This document shows, piece by piece, positions 38,636-51,545 of a DNA stretch of 64,000 bases. The position numbers and the translations under genes are program-made. The stretch lies in NCBI GenBank assembly GCA_917880885.1, contig OU862919.1, forward strand, positions 51,559,058 through 51,623,057, read 5' to 3'. The stretch's first letter is position 1, and every line of letters starts with the position of its first letter. This DNA comes from Limnephilus marmoratus. Lineage: Eukaryota > Arthropoda > Insecta > Trichoptera > Limnephilidae. The notes under the pieces are model-generated. The model saw nothing but the letters and a program-made list of their open reading frames with translations. It made no database searches and was not told the DNA's origin.

Positions 38636-41534
38636 GAACTAAAATATACAATTTGGCTGTCCTGAAACGGGAATCCTCCCCAGTTGGACAGACAAAGTAC
38701 CATTTTGTAATGTATTGTAATATATATAAATAAATAAAGTTAGTACCTACCTTATGCAAAGAATTAGTATGCCTATTGGTAGCACATTGTTCTAACAGCA
38801 CCTTTAAGTATGTATTATATTCTCCTGAAATAGTAAACATACGAATTATTTAAATATTTTCCATTAAAATGTGTTAAATTTAAGATTCAACCACAAAAAA
38901 CAGAAATCGGCAAATAGATTATGATAAATGGTTTTTGCAAAATTAAACACCTCATACCTTAGAACAAAGTAACGTGAAGCTAGAAGCTGTCCTGTCCAAC
39001 CAAAGCGACGATTAGAGCTTGAATTCCTCATAAAAGTGCATTAAATTGATTGCATTTTCCAAGCTATCCTGTCATGTTTTGAACTAAGACCATAAAATCT
39101 TTATTAAGATTCACTGAGAAATTGATTCATAGTTTGTACCTTTTGTATTTGAATATCTTTGTTTGTACCTATTACTTTCGCTGAGGTTCAGCTTGGAAGG
39201 TTTTGCTAGTGTACTTAGGGGTTTCACCATCGCATTGTTCTGAAAAGATATAAGGAAATCGGTACCTACTCGTTCATTCACTGTTTTTGAGGTCTTATCA
39301 ATGAGAATAGAATTTTTCAGTAAAATAAGCGTGGAACCAGAAAAAAAGTTCAGTTAAATCAACTTTCATTCTTAAATAGTTCGAGGCGTTGTTTAAATTG
39401 TTAGTTTGTTAGAAATCTGTAGGTAATTTTAAAATTTCAACCTAGGCAATGTTTATATTTTATTATGTTTTAAAATCAACTCCATATACTTAACTTTACT
39501 ACAACTCATCCCTTTCACTATTTACGTAGACTCGGAAATAATTAACTGCTCTTCCTCAACCAACACGCAACTAATTATGGATACTATTCACCATTGTCGA
39601 GAATGTGTAGACTGGTCAACTCAAGTCACCTTGATTTTTTTGTTAAAATGATTTTTTTCGGTCACTAAACAAGTGAAGAAATATCATAAATATTTTGACT
39701 GCTATAAGCAAAGTTTGGATTAGACTTCTATTTTCTTGTGTTACCTGAATAAAACATTTTGCTTTTAGAAACGTCATAAGATTTTTCAATATTTTGCGGA
39801 TACTACCAAACTAACTGAAAAAGAAAGAAAATAATTTCTAAGCCTCGTAGGCACCTATTCCTTGTTCCTTATAGTATCGATGAAAATTAAACCAACCAAA
39901 GGCAGTTTATTGCGAAGTAACCGTTTTATCAGAAAATAATTTAATCATATCAGTCAGCAGTCTAAATAAAAATGGCAAAACATATTTTGAAAAGTTACCT
40001 AGTATTAATGTTAGATTATTTTCATTGAACGTTTGTTCGTGCTATGCAATTGCCTTTATTTAAAAAGCACGAGGCATAACTTCGGAAATTATTAATTAAT
40101 TAAACAATAAATTAACAGCTTATTCAGGTAATCAAAAGAAGAGGCACGTTTGCAGCCATGCCGAAGGACCATAAATGCGGAATTTGTTTAAAAGGAAGCG
40201 CTATAATCACCAGAAGGTCGAAATTAAGCCACCGACAACTGTTTATTACCCACTAACCCATTGTCTGCCCAGACGAACAAATTGACATACATATTAGATT
40301 AATACCGTCTTACTAATAAACGTGTTTCAAATTTTACACTACTGCTAAGCAACAATCATTTGTCGGATGATTGCACAATCACTCTACATTATTGGATGTC
40401 TGATGCGTAAAATTTAAAACAAGTTTATTAGTAATATAATTATTATAATATGTAAAATATATCTACCTACTAAATAAATGGATGTAAAAAAAAATACATC
40501 AATCCCTCAAAAAAATCTTAACTAATGATTGTTTCAAAGAAACTGAGATTTTTTGATCCAAAATTTTTTGGATTTATGAAATTATGCGTTTAACAACTTT
40601 TTTTAAATGAAACTTCAATAGCCCCGCTAGTGATTTGAAATTCGGATGAAACGGAAATGCGTTACAAAAATATATCAATAGATGGGTCGTCGGTTCTAAT
40701 ACAATTTGATAAATTCGTGCTTTTCCAAGTGGTAAGGCATTTGACAAATCTCAGCGTCAAGAGAGACAGATATCCAGCGAACAGAAGTTCGAATCCAACG
40801 AAATCCAAAAAAAATAAACATTTTTATTTTTTGTGAAATCAATACCCAAACTTCAAACCGCTTAAAAATAAACTGGCAAAAGAAAACAAACTTTCTAGTT
40901 TCACTTCTACCGCGTGTAAATTGCACACTCTGATATTTTATTTTTTTATTTATTTTAATGTTTCAAAGAGTTCCATAAATACACAAATTTGAACTGCAAA
41001 AATTCTTTGTATTATTAAACTATTCGAAAAAATAGTTTTTTAACCAATCTAGATTTTCACGAAAGCTAAATGAAGGAAAGTTTTAATCAATCCATCTGAA
41101 TATATATTACATAAAGAAGAGTATCTGTGGCTACGTGACTTTGTTTTTCTTTTACAAATCTACAATTGTTTGAAGTTTTGCACAAATGACTTTAAAAAAA
41201 AAAGAATTCTGACTGTCTACATGAGATTTCGAAAAAAAATCCCATTCTATATTTCCCACGCCTTGAAGCAGAATTTTGAACACTTGACGTTCAAAATAAG
41301 AGGAAAATTAGGGACTAAATCTGATTTCGAAAAGCTGTCTAAATCCTGGGTAATTCCGGGACTTCAGATAGTTTTACAATAAAGTATTTGAAGTTATTGG
41401 AGATTGCAAGAAATCCGGACACCAAACCAAGCAGTGACAGGCAGGATGGAAAACCCATCGCAATTTTTTTTATCTAAAGGTACGCGCGTTATCAAAAAAA
41501 CTTTGACTAATTATAAACATGGTAACTAATTAGT
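38636..41534. other. No gene recognised
   Basis: 2.9 kb of AT-rich DNA. Small frames at 40696-40926 and 41170-41382 are unsupported. No match to other repeats in the window was seen. Confidence 0.5.
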
Positions 41535-41775
41535 TGTTTAGTTGAACAACTAACCAACTAACCATCATGCCGTTTAACTACAGGGGTAGGCAGAGAGGAC
41601 GGAGCACCAAACAACTCGGTTTTGGTACACACTTCTTGCTTCATTCAAATTAAAACATTTTCTCGTATATCTTATATATATATTGCCATTCTTATTCTTA
41701 ACATGGCCCGAATCAAGAATTTGGCTCAATTGATCGCCATGTCTTTTTCGAGCATCTCCGGCTTCTTCTTCCATG
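41535..41775 (-). pseudogene. RTE-like LINE 3' fragment
   Basis: Same family as 37320 (minus): ACCATCATGCCGTTTAACTA, GGGGTAGGCAGAGAGGACGG and GCCATGTCTTTTTCGAGCAT occur in the same order. Only the 3' UTR and the last codons survive. Confidence 0.65.
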
Positions 41776-43829
41776 TGAATGAATTGGAATAATTACTATT
41801 TTTATATAGTTTGCAAAAGTTAAAGTAACACGAGAAGTGTGCTCATTTAGGTTTCACTAAAAATAGCGTTCCCCAAGGCCCCCTGTTGAGACTGAGTTTA
41901 ATTAAATTCATGGTAGTTATAAGTAAAGATAATACCTACTTTGTGAGGAATGTCTGAGTTGCGACAATGAGGTAAACAATGATTTTGTATTTGCTTCTAC
42001 AGCTTACGTTTAGGTAATAATGAAGTGATGGTTAATGTTGTGGTAAAGAGTAAAGATTGTACTAGCATTATGCTGGTGGAAGTGGTAAACGAGCAAGATA
42101 AATTATTGTCTTTTATTACCTTTTGCTATATTACATACAATGTTATTTTGGCCTATATTATATACAATATTATTTTGGCCAAATTAGTAATCTTGCAGGG
42201 CAAGGTATTGGCCATCAATATGTCTTGTCAAGATTGCCGTAACTTAGAAGACAAATTCACCACACCAAATAACGATGTCCAGCAATAACCCCAGCAAATT
42301 TCCACAAACTTAAAAAAAAACGACGAAATTATTTTTTCGAATTTATGACAGTTTTGGTGGCAGGTAGGTGGCGAATAAAGACGATCATATTATAATATAT
42401 AACAAATCGTTAAGATATGGCTCGGCAATATTGTCGTTATATCAGTAGCCGATCGAATGATATTAGGCAATGCACGACAATCTAGCGCAGACCGACAATA
42501 TGTAAATTGTCGCAAAAAGTATCTCTTTGCCTTTAAGTTGCCTTAAGAGGAATTAATAAGGATAACAATTTTCCCTCCATTTTCCCTGATGTTCGCTACG
42601 TACCACTATATTAAAGTATATTGGCTGCATTGTCCCGTCCCACAGTTTGGGTCTAGCGGGCCGGCAGACTTATCTGTTCGCTGCATTATTTTTTTCGCGA
42701 AAATAATGGAAAATTCCCAAACACAAAATAAAAACCTCGCAAATGAATGCGACTTATCAATGTTATTTCGTTTTGTCTATCGTATTGTGTGTGCACACGC
42801 CGCGGCGCGCCTGTATTGGTGCGGCGGGGTGGTAGGCGGTTGCGCATGTGTTAGTATGTCGGCCGTACCGGAATTCGCTTGCTGCTCATTTTAATCAACT
42901 CTTTTTTTTATTTTTTTTATTTATTCCCTCACTAGCGCGAACATTTTTTATTGTTTCGGTGCTAACGTTTGTTTGCCGCAGTAGTACCTAGTTGGTATGT
43001 ATCTAATCTAATGCAGAAATCATCATTGTCTATTAGTGTTCGAGTATTCTAACTAACTTTGTCTATGCGGGTTGAATTTTGTTTGAGTTTTATTCCCGTA
43101 CGATCCATTAATCAAATAACTACTCTTTTCCATTAGACTTTGATCCAATGCTTTCCAGGAAAAAATATTTTTCCCACAAAAGTTTATTATACCCTCTTAT
43201 TCTACATCTGTTACCTTCTCTGCCTTTCGGAGGCGGGCTAACATCGGGGACATCAGGGTGATCTTACACGTGTAGACTTATAGCCCGGAACACTCAAGAG
43301 ATAATTACCAATCACATTCTAATCTTTTTGCCATTCCATGTAAACTTAGTACCGTAAAATGTGTTAAAACTTTGTTCAATTTTTAACTTTCATTTTTATA
43401 AAGTTAATTATCATTTATTTACTTCACACGTTTTAACTATCAAAACATGTGATTTAAAAATGTGTATGAGCTTGGGATGTCAAAATTTGAAGTCACCTAC
43501 CGTAGTGGAACCATTTTGACACTTTATTTTTATATAAGTTTATTACAACCATTCGCCAATCGATGGACGCTGACAAATCTAACATAAATAACACGAGACT
43601 ACTGTTGAGAAATGTATAACATTTTATTTAATTTTTCTCCGTCAAACAAAGAGCTTCACAATTCAATATAAATATGTTTGAATATACCTAATTAGAGACC
43701 AACCAATTTGACGCTAATTTTTGTGTTGCCCAAAAAAAACCCGAATTTCTACCGATTTCTTACATACCTCCCTTAAACATTTGAAGTTTTTAAGCTCTTA
43801 AAAAAATATGTTGTTTTTAAAGATAGCTA
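41776..43829. other. No gene recognised; CpG-rich patch at 42780-42880
   Basis: The patch has a high density of CG dinucleotides (CACACGCCGCGGCGCGCC and nearby), rare in this window. It could be a promoter or a 5' exon, but no start, donor site or conserved protein is visible. The frame at 42589-42894 covers it without a recognisable family. The remainder is AT-rich; 42137-42190 contains a short duplication around TTATTTTGGCC. Confidence 0.4.
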
Positions 43830-44165
43830 TATACCTACATACATTCCCCATGCCGAAACGCAAATTATATGAAATTCCCTCGATAGGAAAAATCGCAAAG
43901 TATGCTCCGAAAATTATTAAATTCACGTTTGTTTCAGTTATTTTACAAGTTATATGTTTGAAAAAATTAACAGTGTTTCTTTAAATGCTGTTTTAGACAG
44001 CCTCCAAGAGATTTTTACTCTATTTTAGTGGTGTTTTATTAAACATTTTCAAATCTATTGTCTTTAAATATTAGCGCGCTCTCTCCAACATTCGTAATTA
44101 CATATCTCACCATCTTCTTCTTTTTGAGCGGGGATACGACGCCTCATAAAGAAGTGGATAATTTC
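43830..44165 (+). repeat. Dispersed repeat R (plus-strand copy 1)
   Basis: See the copies at 23985 and 50195. Contains TATGAAATTCCCTCGATAGG, ATTAACAGTGTTTCTTTAAA and CTTCTTCTTTTTGAGCGGGG. About 340 bp, non-coding. Confidence 0.55.
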
Positions 44166-46734
44166 TGAGTGGTAGCGAGAATTATACAAATATTCACAAT
44201 CCGATATCCGAAAGTGACCCTCCGATTTAAAAGTCGTAGCATATTACGGTACATAAGAATCCAAGCGTTCCACCAAAACATATTAAGTAATAATATTTTA
44301 GGTGTTTACCGATTATTTCTCATCAGCGTAATTTTCGCCTTATGTGCTGCATCCAGAAATAATCCACACGAATTGCAATATAACGAAGCACGTAATTTTC
44401 GACTATTTAACCTTCGGCGTGCCAAGATGCGAAACAAAACTTGGGTTGCCACGAAGGGTGACTCTGTTACCCCACGTATTTTAACTTTTAATATGCCATT
44501 TTTTCAATTATTCATAAATTTTATTGCAAACCCTTACAAATGTACACATTTATTGGTGTATTCGTGAAATAATTACCACATTATAGTTAATTTTATAAAA
44601 AAGTCCTCTTCATTCATCAATGAACGTGGCCTCCGGCCAACTGGGCCAACGGCTGGGGTTGAGCTGATTGCCGTGTATGACGGGCGGCGACGTTTGACTA
44701 GCGTCTTTAACTTACCCCCTCACGCAGCTTTAGTAACAGCGCAAGCGAGTGATTTAGCACCGTGCGTATATAATTGCCTGAAACAACTGTGGTATGGTTC
44801 CAATGTGCCAGAAATATTATTAATAATGCAAAGAATTAAATCTACGTACTTTAAAATTTAATTCAGTAAATGTTTTTACGTGTTTATGGGTTTCGCAGGT
44901 CTCCATTTAAAATTACATACGGAGTTTGGAGATTTGAGGTACCCCTGTTTGTGACGGAAAGGTTAAAAATATGTATAAAAAAGGTTTTTTTTATATTGTG
45001 TGGATGGTTTCAAAGAGCCTTTTTTCTTCATTTTGACCTAAAAAATATTTGAAATAGTGCAATAAAGTATCGGACAGTCGTGACTAAAAGATTAGCAAAA
45101 GCTCATATCGGTTGATTGCATTTTTTGATTCCTTCATAAAACGGACGAATCCGCGGTATTCCCGCCCGGTGCCGATGGGGGGAGGGATACACAAAGTATG
45201 TTAGTATCAACAGGGACGACCGTGGAGGGAGGCCCGACCCGCTCGTTGAATAGGAAATTGAGAATAAATGAGTGGAAGGATTTTAATGAAACATTTAAAA
45301 AAATAGAGGATTTATCTTCGGTTCTTCAATAGCGGGAAACAAATAAATAATGCGAGGCTATCTCCCCAATGTTTTGCATAGCCCGGGAATCATAATAATT
45401 CTCAAATGTATACGGAGCGCAGAACACTGTGGTGGAAGGCTGTACGCTGTACCTACCCGCTACCCGCGCTATAGGCGCGCCATTTTTTTCAGGCTTTAAT
45501 TTCGGATGCGGCGTTATGGAGATTTGACAACGGTGTGTCGCGGTGTATGAAGGGGTTGATTTTACTTTGTTTTGGGAAAAACCTGTTTTCGTAATTCATT
45601 TCCTTTTTTTCGACACGAAAATAAGTCGCGCCGTATTTCGTTGACAGGAATATTGTTTTAAAACGCTTTGGAAATTATAGGTCGCTGTCGAAAGACAATA
45701 ATTTATTGATTAAATAATAAATAAAGATCATTAAAATGCGACGTAAATACCAGCATTACATAAATTAGGTACTTTAAATATATCCTGATATATCATAGAT
45801 AATCTGAATTCTCGACAAAACAGTTCCAATTCTGAAAAGGGCAATTTAAATAATTTTCTGATTAAAATATTACGCAATGTGCAGGCAAGGTTCGCAGAAA
45901 TTGTGTTTAACAAAGGTAGCTCGTACGGGCCTTTTTCGAATAAAAAGCGTCGGGCCGATGTCGAAATTTCGAACGTAGCTTTTAGTAAATAGTTTTAAAA
46001 TTTAATAAAATTTATTTTAAATCTCATAGCTTTAAGTAAAACACTGCCACTTATGTAGCAGTTAATTCAAATCTCACAGGGGAACATGGACTTCAAGCTA
46101 CGTCACGAATTTTAAGCCAATCACCTCTCTACCCCATCGATGAGCTAAACCTTGTTAGACGCATTTTCTGCAAACCTTGACGTGCAGGTGCATTATAATT
46201 CTCCAAACCAATACTCTTAATTTTTGAAAATGATGTCAGTTAAATTCAAACAAAGGTTCTGTAGTTCACGGAACGTTGTTACAGAGTCACAACCTAACTT
46301 AGTATTTCTAATAATGTCATTAAATTTTATATGGGTGTACGAAGACCAAGGCATAATATTTAATGCTGGCGCAAGGAAAAAACCCAAGATTGCTCTACTT
46401 TCACGATACTGTAAAACGTTCCGTTGAAGCATTATTATTCACTGCACATGTTGTGAACGATGCTTAGACACATTTGAAAATACTTTTCATGCACGGTAGT
46501 TTTCTTCATGTTGATTTTTGGGGTATTGAGTCGTGCTTTATCATTGTTTCTGGAAGGCTTGCCGTTTCCATGGCAGATGTGGTACGATGATGAACACTAC
46601 AATCATTCTGGTACATTTCTCTAAAATCATTAAAAAATATTTATATGCATAAATGTGCATACTTAAATATTTTTCATTTTAACATTTTTTTTATTTATTT
46701 GTCAATATAAAGTGTGTTTGCATTAGGTTTTTCG
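44166..46734. other. No gene recognised
   Basis: AT-rich with GC-rich islands at about 45140-45260 and 45410-45500. Frames at 44169-44567 and 44673-44861 lack splice or family support. Confidence 0.5.
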
Positions 46735-47165
46735 ATGCCTGTCTCACTAGGATAGTATACCTGTGTCGAGACATTAGCTCCATATAGGAGGCCATAAGGA
46801 AAATAATTTCCCTTAGATCCTACTTTATCTTTAGGGATGCTGTATGGAGGGTCTTTTCAAGAAAGGAAAGTGTCTATGAGTAACGGACCAGGAGTAAGAA
46901 TTCAACCCTTCCGCTGGGTACAAGGGTGTCCTGCTGGAGAGAGGAGATAGACAAAAGGCCTCTCACATCCACAACCAGTCACTGCCGAACCGGCCCGCCA
47001 CGCAGTTGGTAGGCAAAAGCGTCCCCCGCCAAGACTCGAACAAACCTCATACCAAGAACCCTGGCCAAGTCACCAATCTGAACCAATTGGGGTGACCTGC
47101 AGCAAAGGTGTTTATTATCTAATAATGGGTTCCCGGGGTGGCGGAACCCATAACCGCCTCCCAAA
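46735..47165 (-). mobile_element. SINE-B copy (minus strand)
   Basis: Reverse complement of the 48975 copy: GGGATGCTGTATGGAGGGTC marks the LINE-B-like tail, GAACCGGCCCGCCACGC the middle, and CCTGCAGCAAAGGTGTTTAT plus AATGGGTTCCC the start. The polar order is intact; the A-rich end has decayed. Confidence 0.65.
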
Positions 47166-47264
47166 TTGATCTTCTTTTTTATTAACTTATTTTTTCTGAC
47201 CGAAAAATTTTCCCAACTCTACACATAATATTTTATGATTCTCCATACCTTTTTTTTATTAATT

Positions 47265-47420
47265 TTTGGGGTGTTATGCCATGTTGAGCTACCTCCTCCT
47301 TTAGCCAACGCTTCGGACAGCATTACAGTGTCCATCGTCAATTAAAAATACTTAATTGTAAGTCCCAAAAATTAATAACAAAAATACTTTTGGCCGTGAA
47401 AATCTGAAATCATATCTTCT
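47265..47420 (-). mobile_element. 5'-part relic of hammerhead fold-back element (family C)
   Basis: The terminus TTTTTGGGGTGTTATGCCAT and GCTACCTCCTCCTTTAGCCA, then a hammerhead-like segment (minus strand, 47304-47341) with intact stem II GGACA/TGTCC and GAAGCGTTGGC, but the first core base changed (TTGACGA). Homology ends just beyond, so it is a truncated and probably inactive copy. Confidence 0.6.
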
Positions 47421-48541
47421 CCATACATGCGTATGTACGGTTTCAAAAAAAATATTTTCACGTTCTGTTTACGTTCTAATCAAGTTTTGTTATTAGATCA
47501 TTACAGGCCAGTTGCTTCATAAAACTGGAACAATCACAGAACTTGAATAAAACTTTCACAGAACGTGAAAATTAACATAAAAAATTGAAGAAATATTCAC
47601 ATTTTTTTAAACAACCCATCCTTAGAAATCCGTTTGTTCTGGAATAATTATTGCAATTGGCTCTAATAACTACCTTTAGTTTTGATATTTCTTACCAGCT
47701 TAACTTGGGTAATTACAATTAATTTAATTACAAATTAAAAATAATAATTATATTAAAATGATGACACTTTAGGTGAACAAGTATCTACCTACCTATTTTA
47801 TTGCTTGTCTGAATGTCTTGTCATACAAGCAGTTATTATTTTGAAAATGGCACTTCAATTCAAACCAATTTGAGTTCATTGCATCAGATTTCACGGGGAC
47901 GAACAACCACTCACAGATACCAAAATTAGTATTTTTAATGATTAAAATACAGACACTGGGTAATGCCTACATTCTCGTAATACGAACCTATAAATTTTAA
48001 CAATAAAGCAAATCCGCGGAATCTACTTCATAGAAGTCGCATAAAATATTCAGAGAAACAAAAAGTAAAACGGGGAAACTCGTGGCTGACCCTCGTCGCG
48101 TTATTTTTACAGATATTTCATTTATTATTGTTATTATGTTTGAAAAATTATGAAAGCCGTTCGGGGAAGAAGGGGGAAATGACTGCCACCCATTTCATCA
48201 TCCCTCATTTATATTTTGGTACCTACCGCAGAAAAATATGCGAAGGTACACGTTTTTTCGGTAAGTATGTACTCTGCTGGGACTGTAAAGCTTGCAAAAA
48301 GTACGACTCGTTTAAAAATTATATTTTTCGTAATCCTTTTATAATTTATGTCGTGATATGTACCGATTTTGTTAATATTTCAATTAAATATATATTTTAT
48401 AACGTTATTCTTGAAATCCCGCAATTTTTGTATATTTCAGATTTTTAAACACATGTTTTGGCAAGGAAATTTAGAGGTTCAATTCGGGTGGTAACTACCC
48501 TTTCTAATACTAATACAGTGTTATAAATAATTATTATTTAC
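47421..48541. other. No gene recognised
   Basis: AT-rich. The plus frame 48128-48448 is lysine/isoleucine-rich and unsupported. Confidence 0.5.
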
Positions 48542-48627
48542 TTCTTGTAACATAGCAAACTTATTGTGTGGCACCATTTTGATTCAAATTAATAAAATAC
48601 TTAGTTTTTACCGCTTTTATTGTTTAC

Positions 48628-48674
48628 AAAAATCAACATGTTTCGTGAGCAATGCTCACTTCTTCAGAGTTTTT
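48628..48674 (-). ncRNA. Hammerhead ribozyme, ACATGT type (minus strand)
   Basis: Core CTGAAGA (48661-48667 inverted), one unpaired A, a 6-bp stem II GTGAGC/GCTCAC, GAA, palindrome ACATGT as stem III and U as cleavage nucleotide. Stem I pairs AAAAACT with GATTTTT, with a G-U pair and one mismatch. All core positions are present. Confidence 0.7.
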
Positions 48675-48791
48675 ATTATTATACATAAATAATAGACATA
48701 GACAAAGGTGTCAATTGAAAAAAAATGGACATAGACAATCTTTTTCAATTGACACCATTGTCTATGTCTATTATTTATAATTAGTATCAAT

Positions 48792-48838
48792 AAAAACCCT
48801 GAAGAAGTGAGCGTTGCTCACGAAACATGTTGGTTTTT
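48792..48838 (+). ncRNA. Hammerhead ribozyme, ACATGT type (plus strand, best candidate)
   Basis: Stem I AAAAACC/GGTTTTT is 7 perfect pairs. Core CTGAAGA (48799-48805) is followed by one unpaired A, stem II GTGAGC/GCTCAC of 6 perfect pairs with loop GTT, then GAA, palindromic ACATGT (48825-48830) and U at 48831 before the predicted cleavage. Stem III is too short to close within one molecule (ACATGT pairs with another copy), as in the dimer-forming small hammerheads of Penelope-like elements. Confidence 0.8.
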
Positions 48839-48974
48839 GTAAACAATAAAAGTGGTAAAAACAAAGTATTTTATTAATTTGAATTATTATTTACATTACA
48901 AATTATACGTCACATATAAAAAAATTGCTACCTAATTATATTATGTTATGTTTATCGAATTCGTTAGATATCAT

Positions 48975-49440
48975 AATGTATTGGGGAGGCGGATTTTGGT
49001 GCCACCTTACCGGGAACCATTTATTGGATAACAAACACCCCTGCCATAGGTCACCCAAGTAGTCCGCTTGGTGACTTAGCAGAGGTGCCCCGGTTCATGG
49101 TGTGAGGTTTGTCTAGGTCTTGGCGGCCAATGCGTTTGTCCACCTACTGGCGGGCCGGATCGAGAGAAATTGGTTGAAGGAGGCCTAAACTTGACCTCTA
49201 CAGCTGGTCTCCCTCGACCCATCGCCTTGCACCTCAGTTGGAGGGATGGATTCATGCGTCCGTCACTCCTAGATACATTGACCCCCGGAATCCTACCTAC
49301 CCTCCTACCCTTTTCCTTCCCAGAACTTCCCTCCTTCCTTTCCCTAAAAGTACCCTTTACACAGCATCTTCAAAGATGACATAGGCTCTGAGGGAAATTA
49401 TTTTCCTTGGGGTCTTCTGTGTGGAGACAACGTAAAAAAA
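48975..49440 (+). mobile_element. SINE-B copy (plus strand, fullest)
   Basis: From GGGAGGCGG (48985) through GGGAACCATTTATTGG and GGCGGGCCGGATCGAGAG, to a tail with GATGACATAGGCTCTGAGGG and GGTCTTCTGTGTGGAG, then AAAAAAA. The tail matches the LINE-B 3' end at 63260-63345, including the inverted pair GAGGGAAAT/ATTTTCCTTGG. No pol III boxes seen. Confidence 0.7.
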
Positions 49441-50194
49441 ACTTATCCGTGAGGGTTAACGTGCATTATTTTATTCATCTTTATTGCATTAGTGTGAAGT
49501 AATGAGAATCTTGAGTCCAAATTATTTATTCATTTAAAATTCCAATATATTGCTTAATGGAACTTTTTACAAATTAAAAACAAAATTGATGAGTGTGTTC
49601 GTTCATTCTCTACGTACGCAGAACGTTACTGTAACTTGTCATTTCTGGTCACCGTTAAAGCGAAGTTTTAGGTTTTTTAGTTTAATAATTTTAGATTAAT
49701 CTTTACTAAGAGTCGGTTTATATTATAAATACAAAAAATATGCTTTCGATTAAAGAAAGTTTTATCTACAGTTTCCGTTAAGTAGAATTAAAATAAAATC
49801 ATTAATTTCTTTATTTAAAATATAAGCTTCAACAACTAAAAAACGTATTTTAAATTGGAAAAAATAAGAAGAAACTTTTAAAATATTTCATTTCATGGCT
49901 AAAATTATATGTGACAGATTCCATTGATAAACTTTTTTCTTTTTATAAAATTATTTACAAAATAAAATAAAAATCACTTTTGCACTTGAAACTCTGGATG
50001 CTAAGTTTGCCAAGCGATTTTGATGCAAATTACCTTTATCGTGGCTATGTAAGGCACACTAAGAATGCATACATTTTTGGCTTATATGGCTTATTGAGCC
50101 CCTGCATTCCACATTTCTACCGATTTATAACACGATTATCTTGAACACTTTCAGTTTGAATGTTACTAAAAAAATATATGTTATTTTGTACATT
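49441..50194. other. No gene recognised
   Basis: AT-rich spacer. Confidence 0.5.
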
Positions 50195-50530
50195 TGTAGA
50201 GCCAAAACGTGTACCTATGTATATACGGATATACGCATATGAAATTTCCTCGATAGGAAAATGTTTAAAAACACTTTTTTTTCTGTTATTTAACATGTTA
50301 CAGCCGTGAAAATATTGACAGTGTATCATTAAATGCAACTTGAGCTTTTGTTGACAGATTTTTTCTATATTTTAAACGAGTCTAGTTTTATTAAATATTT
50401 TCGGTAATTATTTATAATTGGTTTTTAATATTAGCGCTCTCTCTCTTACATTCATATTTACTATCGCCCTATCTTTTTCTTTTTGAACGCTTACTAGGTC
50501 GTCTTGTTACGCCAGCCACGAATCTCACGG
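50195..50530 (+). repeat. Dispersed repeat R (plus-strand copy 2)
   Basis: Blocks ATGAAATTTCCTCGATAGGA, ATTGACAGTGTATCATTAAA and AATATTAGCGCTCTCTCT and CTTTTTCTTTTTGAACGC parallel the copy at 43830. Non-coding. Confidence 0.55.
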
Positions 50531-51255
50531 CCGCTAGATGACAGCACTGCTTTTTCCAACGATGGACACAACTTTCCAACTTAGTGGCGCAGATTATGAA
50601 GAAGAGGAAATAACAGATATTGCACCAACTTCATAAGTACATAATTGCATTGATTTTAAACTCACATTTTTTATTTAATTGAGGGTTAATTCAGAAATTT
50701 TGCGTAATTTTCAAATGGTCAAAATATTTCCGCTTTACAATAAAATGCAAATAAGTGGAACATTTCTGAAAATTGTTCAAAACTAAAAAACTGTTATTGA
50801 ATGGTGATGAAATACGATTTCAAATTTTACAATTCGATATAAACATATAATTTTTGAAATATAAAATTTTTACATCTAAACATAAAAAAGTTAAAAAATG
50901 GCTCATTTTTCGTTTTTTCTAACTAAAATTACTGATAACGAAAAAAACACATATTTATTTTATTCGACAAATATATTATTGTCATCTCATTATTTTGTTG
51001 TTCCATATAAAAATAATTAACGAAAAATTCCCAAATTTCTCTCTTTTTTTAAAATTGTGATTCAAAATTTTGGTTTCTTAAAGGTGTATATTTTAATTTT
51101 TTGGTGGTTTTTTTTTAGACTTGAATATAAAGCGTGATGTTTTGCCTTTCTAAAACCGTTTAGAATATATTTCTCACTATGATAGTAAGGGAGTTACATC
51201 GATTTATATGAGACCTATGTGAGCTGGGATAAATATGGTCTTCTGTGATTAAACG
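50531..51255. other. No gene recognised
   Basis: AT-rich spacer with no repeat match. Confidence 0.5.
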
Positions 51256-51263
51256 GGTTAAGG

Positions 51264-51545
51264 CATAGATTCTCAACCTTTTTTTCCCACCGCCCACTTT
51301 GAAAATATTTGTATTTCTAGCAACGATTGACCGGGAGGGGCATAATGGGATACCACGATGGGGTTACATTTGCCACAGATGGATGGATGGGGCAAGATAG
51401 GATGGGGTGGCATGGGTTTCTCCGGGTCTCCTAACGCCCCCATGAAAGTCTGAAACGCCCCCCAATTTTCTTTTAGTCTTTTACCGCCCCCTGAGGTTCT
51501 GAAACGCCCCCAAGGGGGCATTATTGCCCACGTTGAGAACCTATG
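51264..51545. mobile_element. hAT-type MITE with perfect 8-bp target duplication
   Basis: 282 bp. The terminal inverted repeats differ at one base over the first 14 (CATAGATTCTCAAC / CATAGGTTCTCAAC). The direct duplication GGTTAAGG (51256-51263 and 51546-51553) is perfect; 8 bp is the hallmark of hAT elements. The GTTCTCAACC-type terminus is a widespread non-autonomous hAT signature. The interior is GC-rich (CGCCCCC motifs) and non-coding; the minus frame 51273-51521 is a by-product. Confidence 0.85.

Larger units (their letters stand above)
48542..48881. mobile_element. Hammerhead-bearing fold-back element, family A, 13-bp target duplication
   Basis: 340 bp flanked by perfect AATTATTATTTAC (48529-48541 and 48882-48894). 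The first 44 bp are unique; the rest is a long inverted repeat (about 48586-48722 and 48741-48880) around a short centre. Each arm holds one hammerhead motif, so both strands of a transcript can carry a ribozyme. No protein frame. The target duplication length fits retrotransposition or a Penelope-type endonuclease rather than a DNA transposon. Confidence 0.8.

Noticed and set aside
42589..42894. 101-codon frame over the CpG-rich patch
   Set aside because: No family resemblance, no splice context; cysteine-rich end reflects GC-rich sequence. Kept only as a CpG island note.
44169..44567. 132-codon plus-strand frame
   Set aside because: Partly repeat R flank and low-complexity; no recognisable domain or splice sites.
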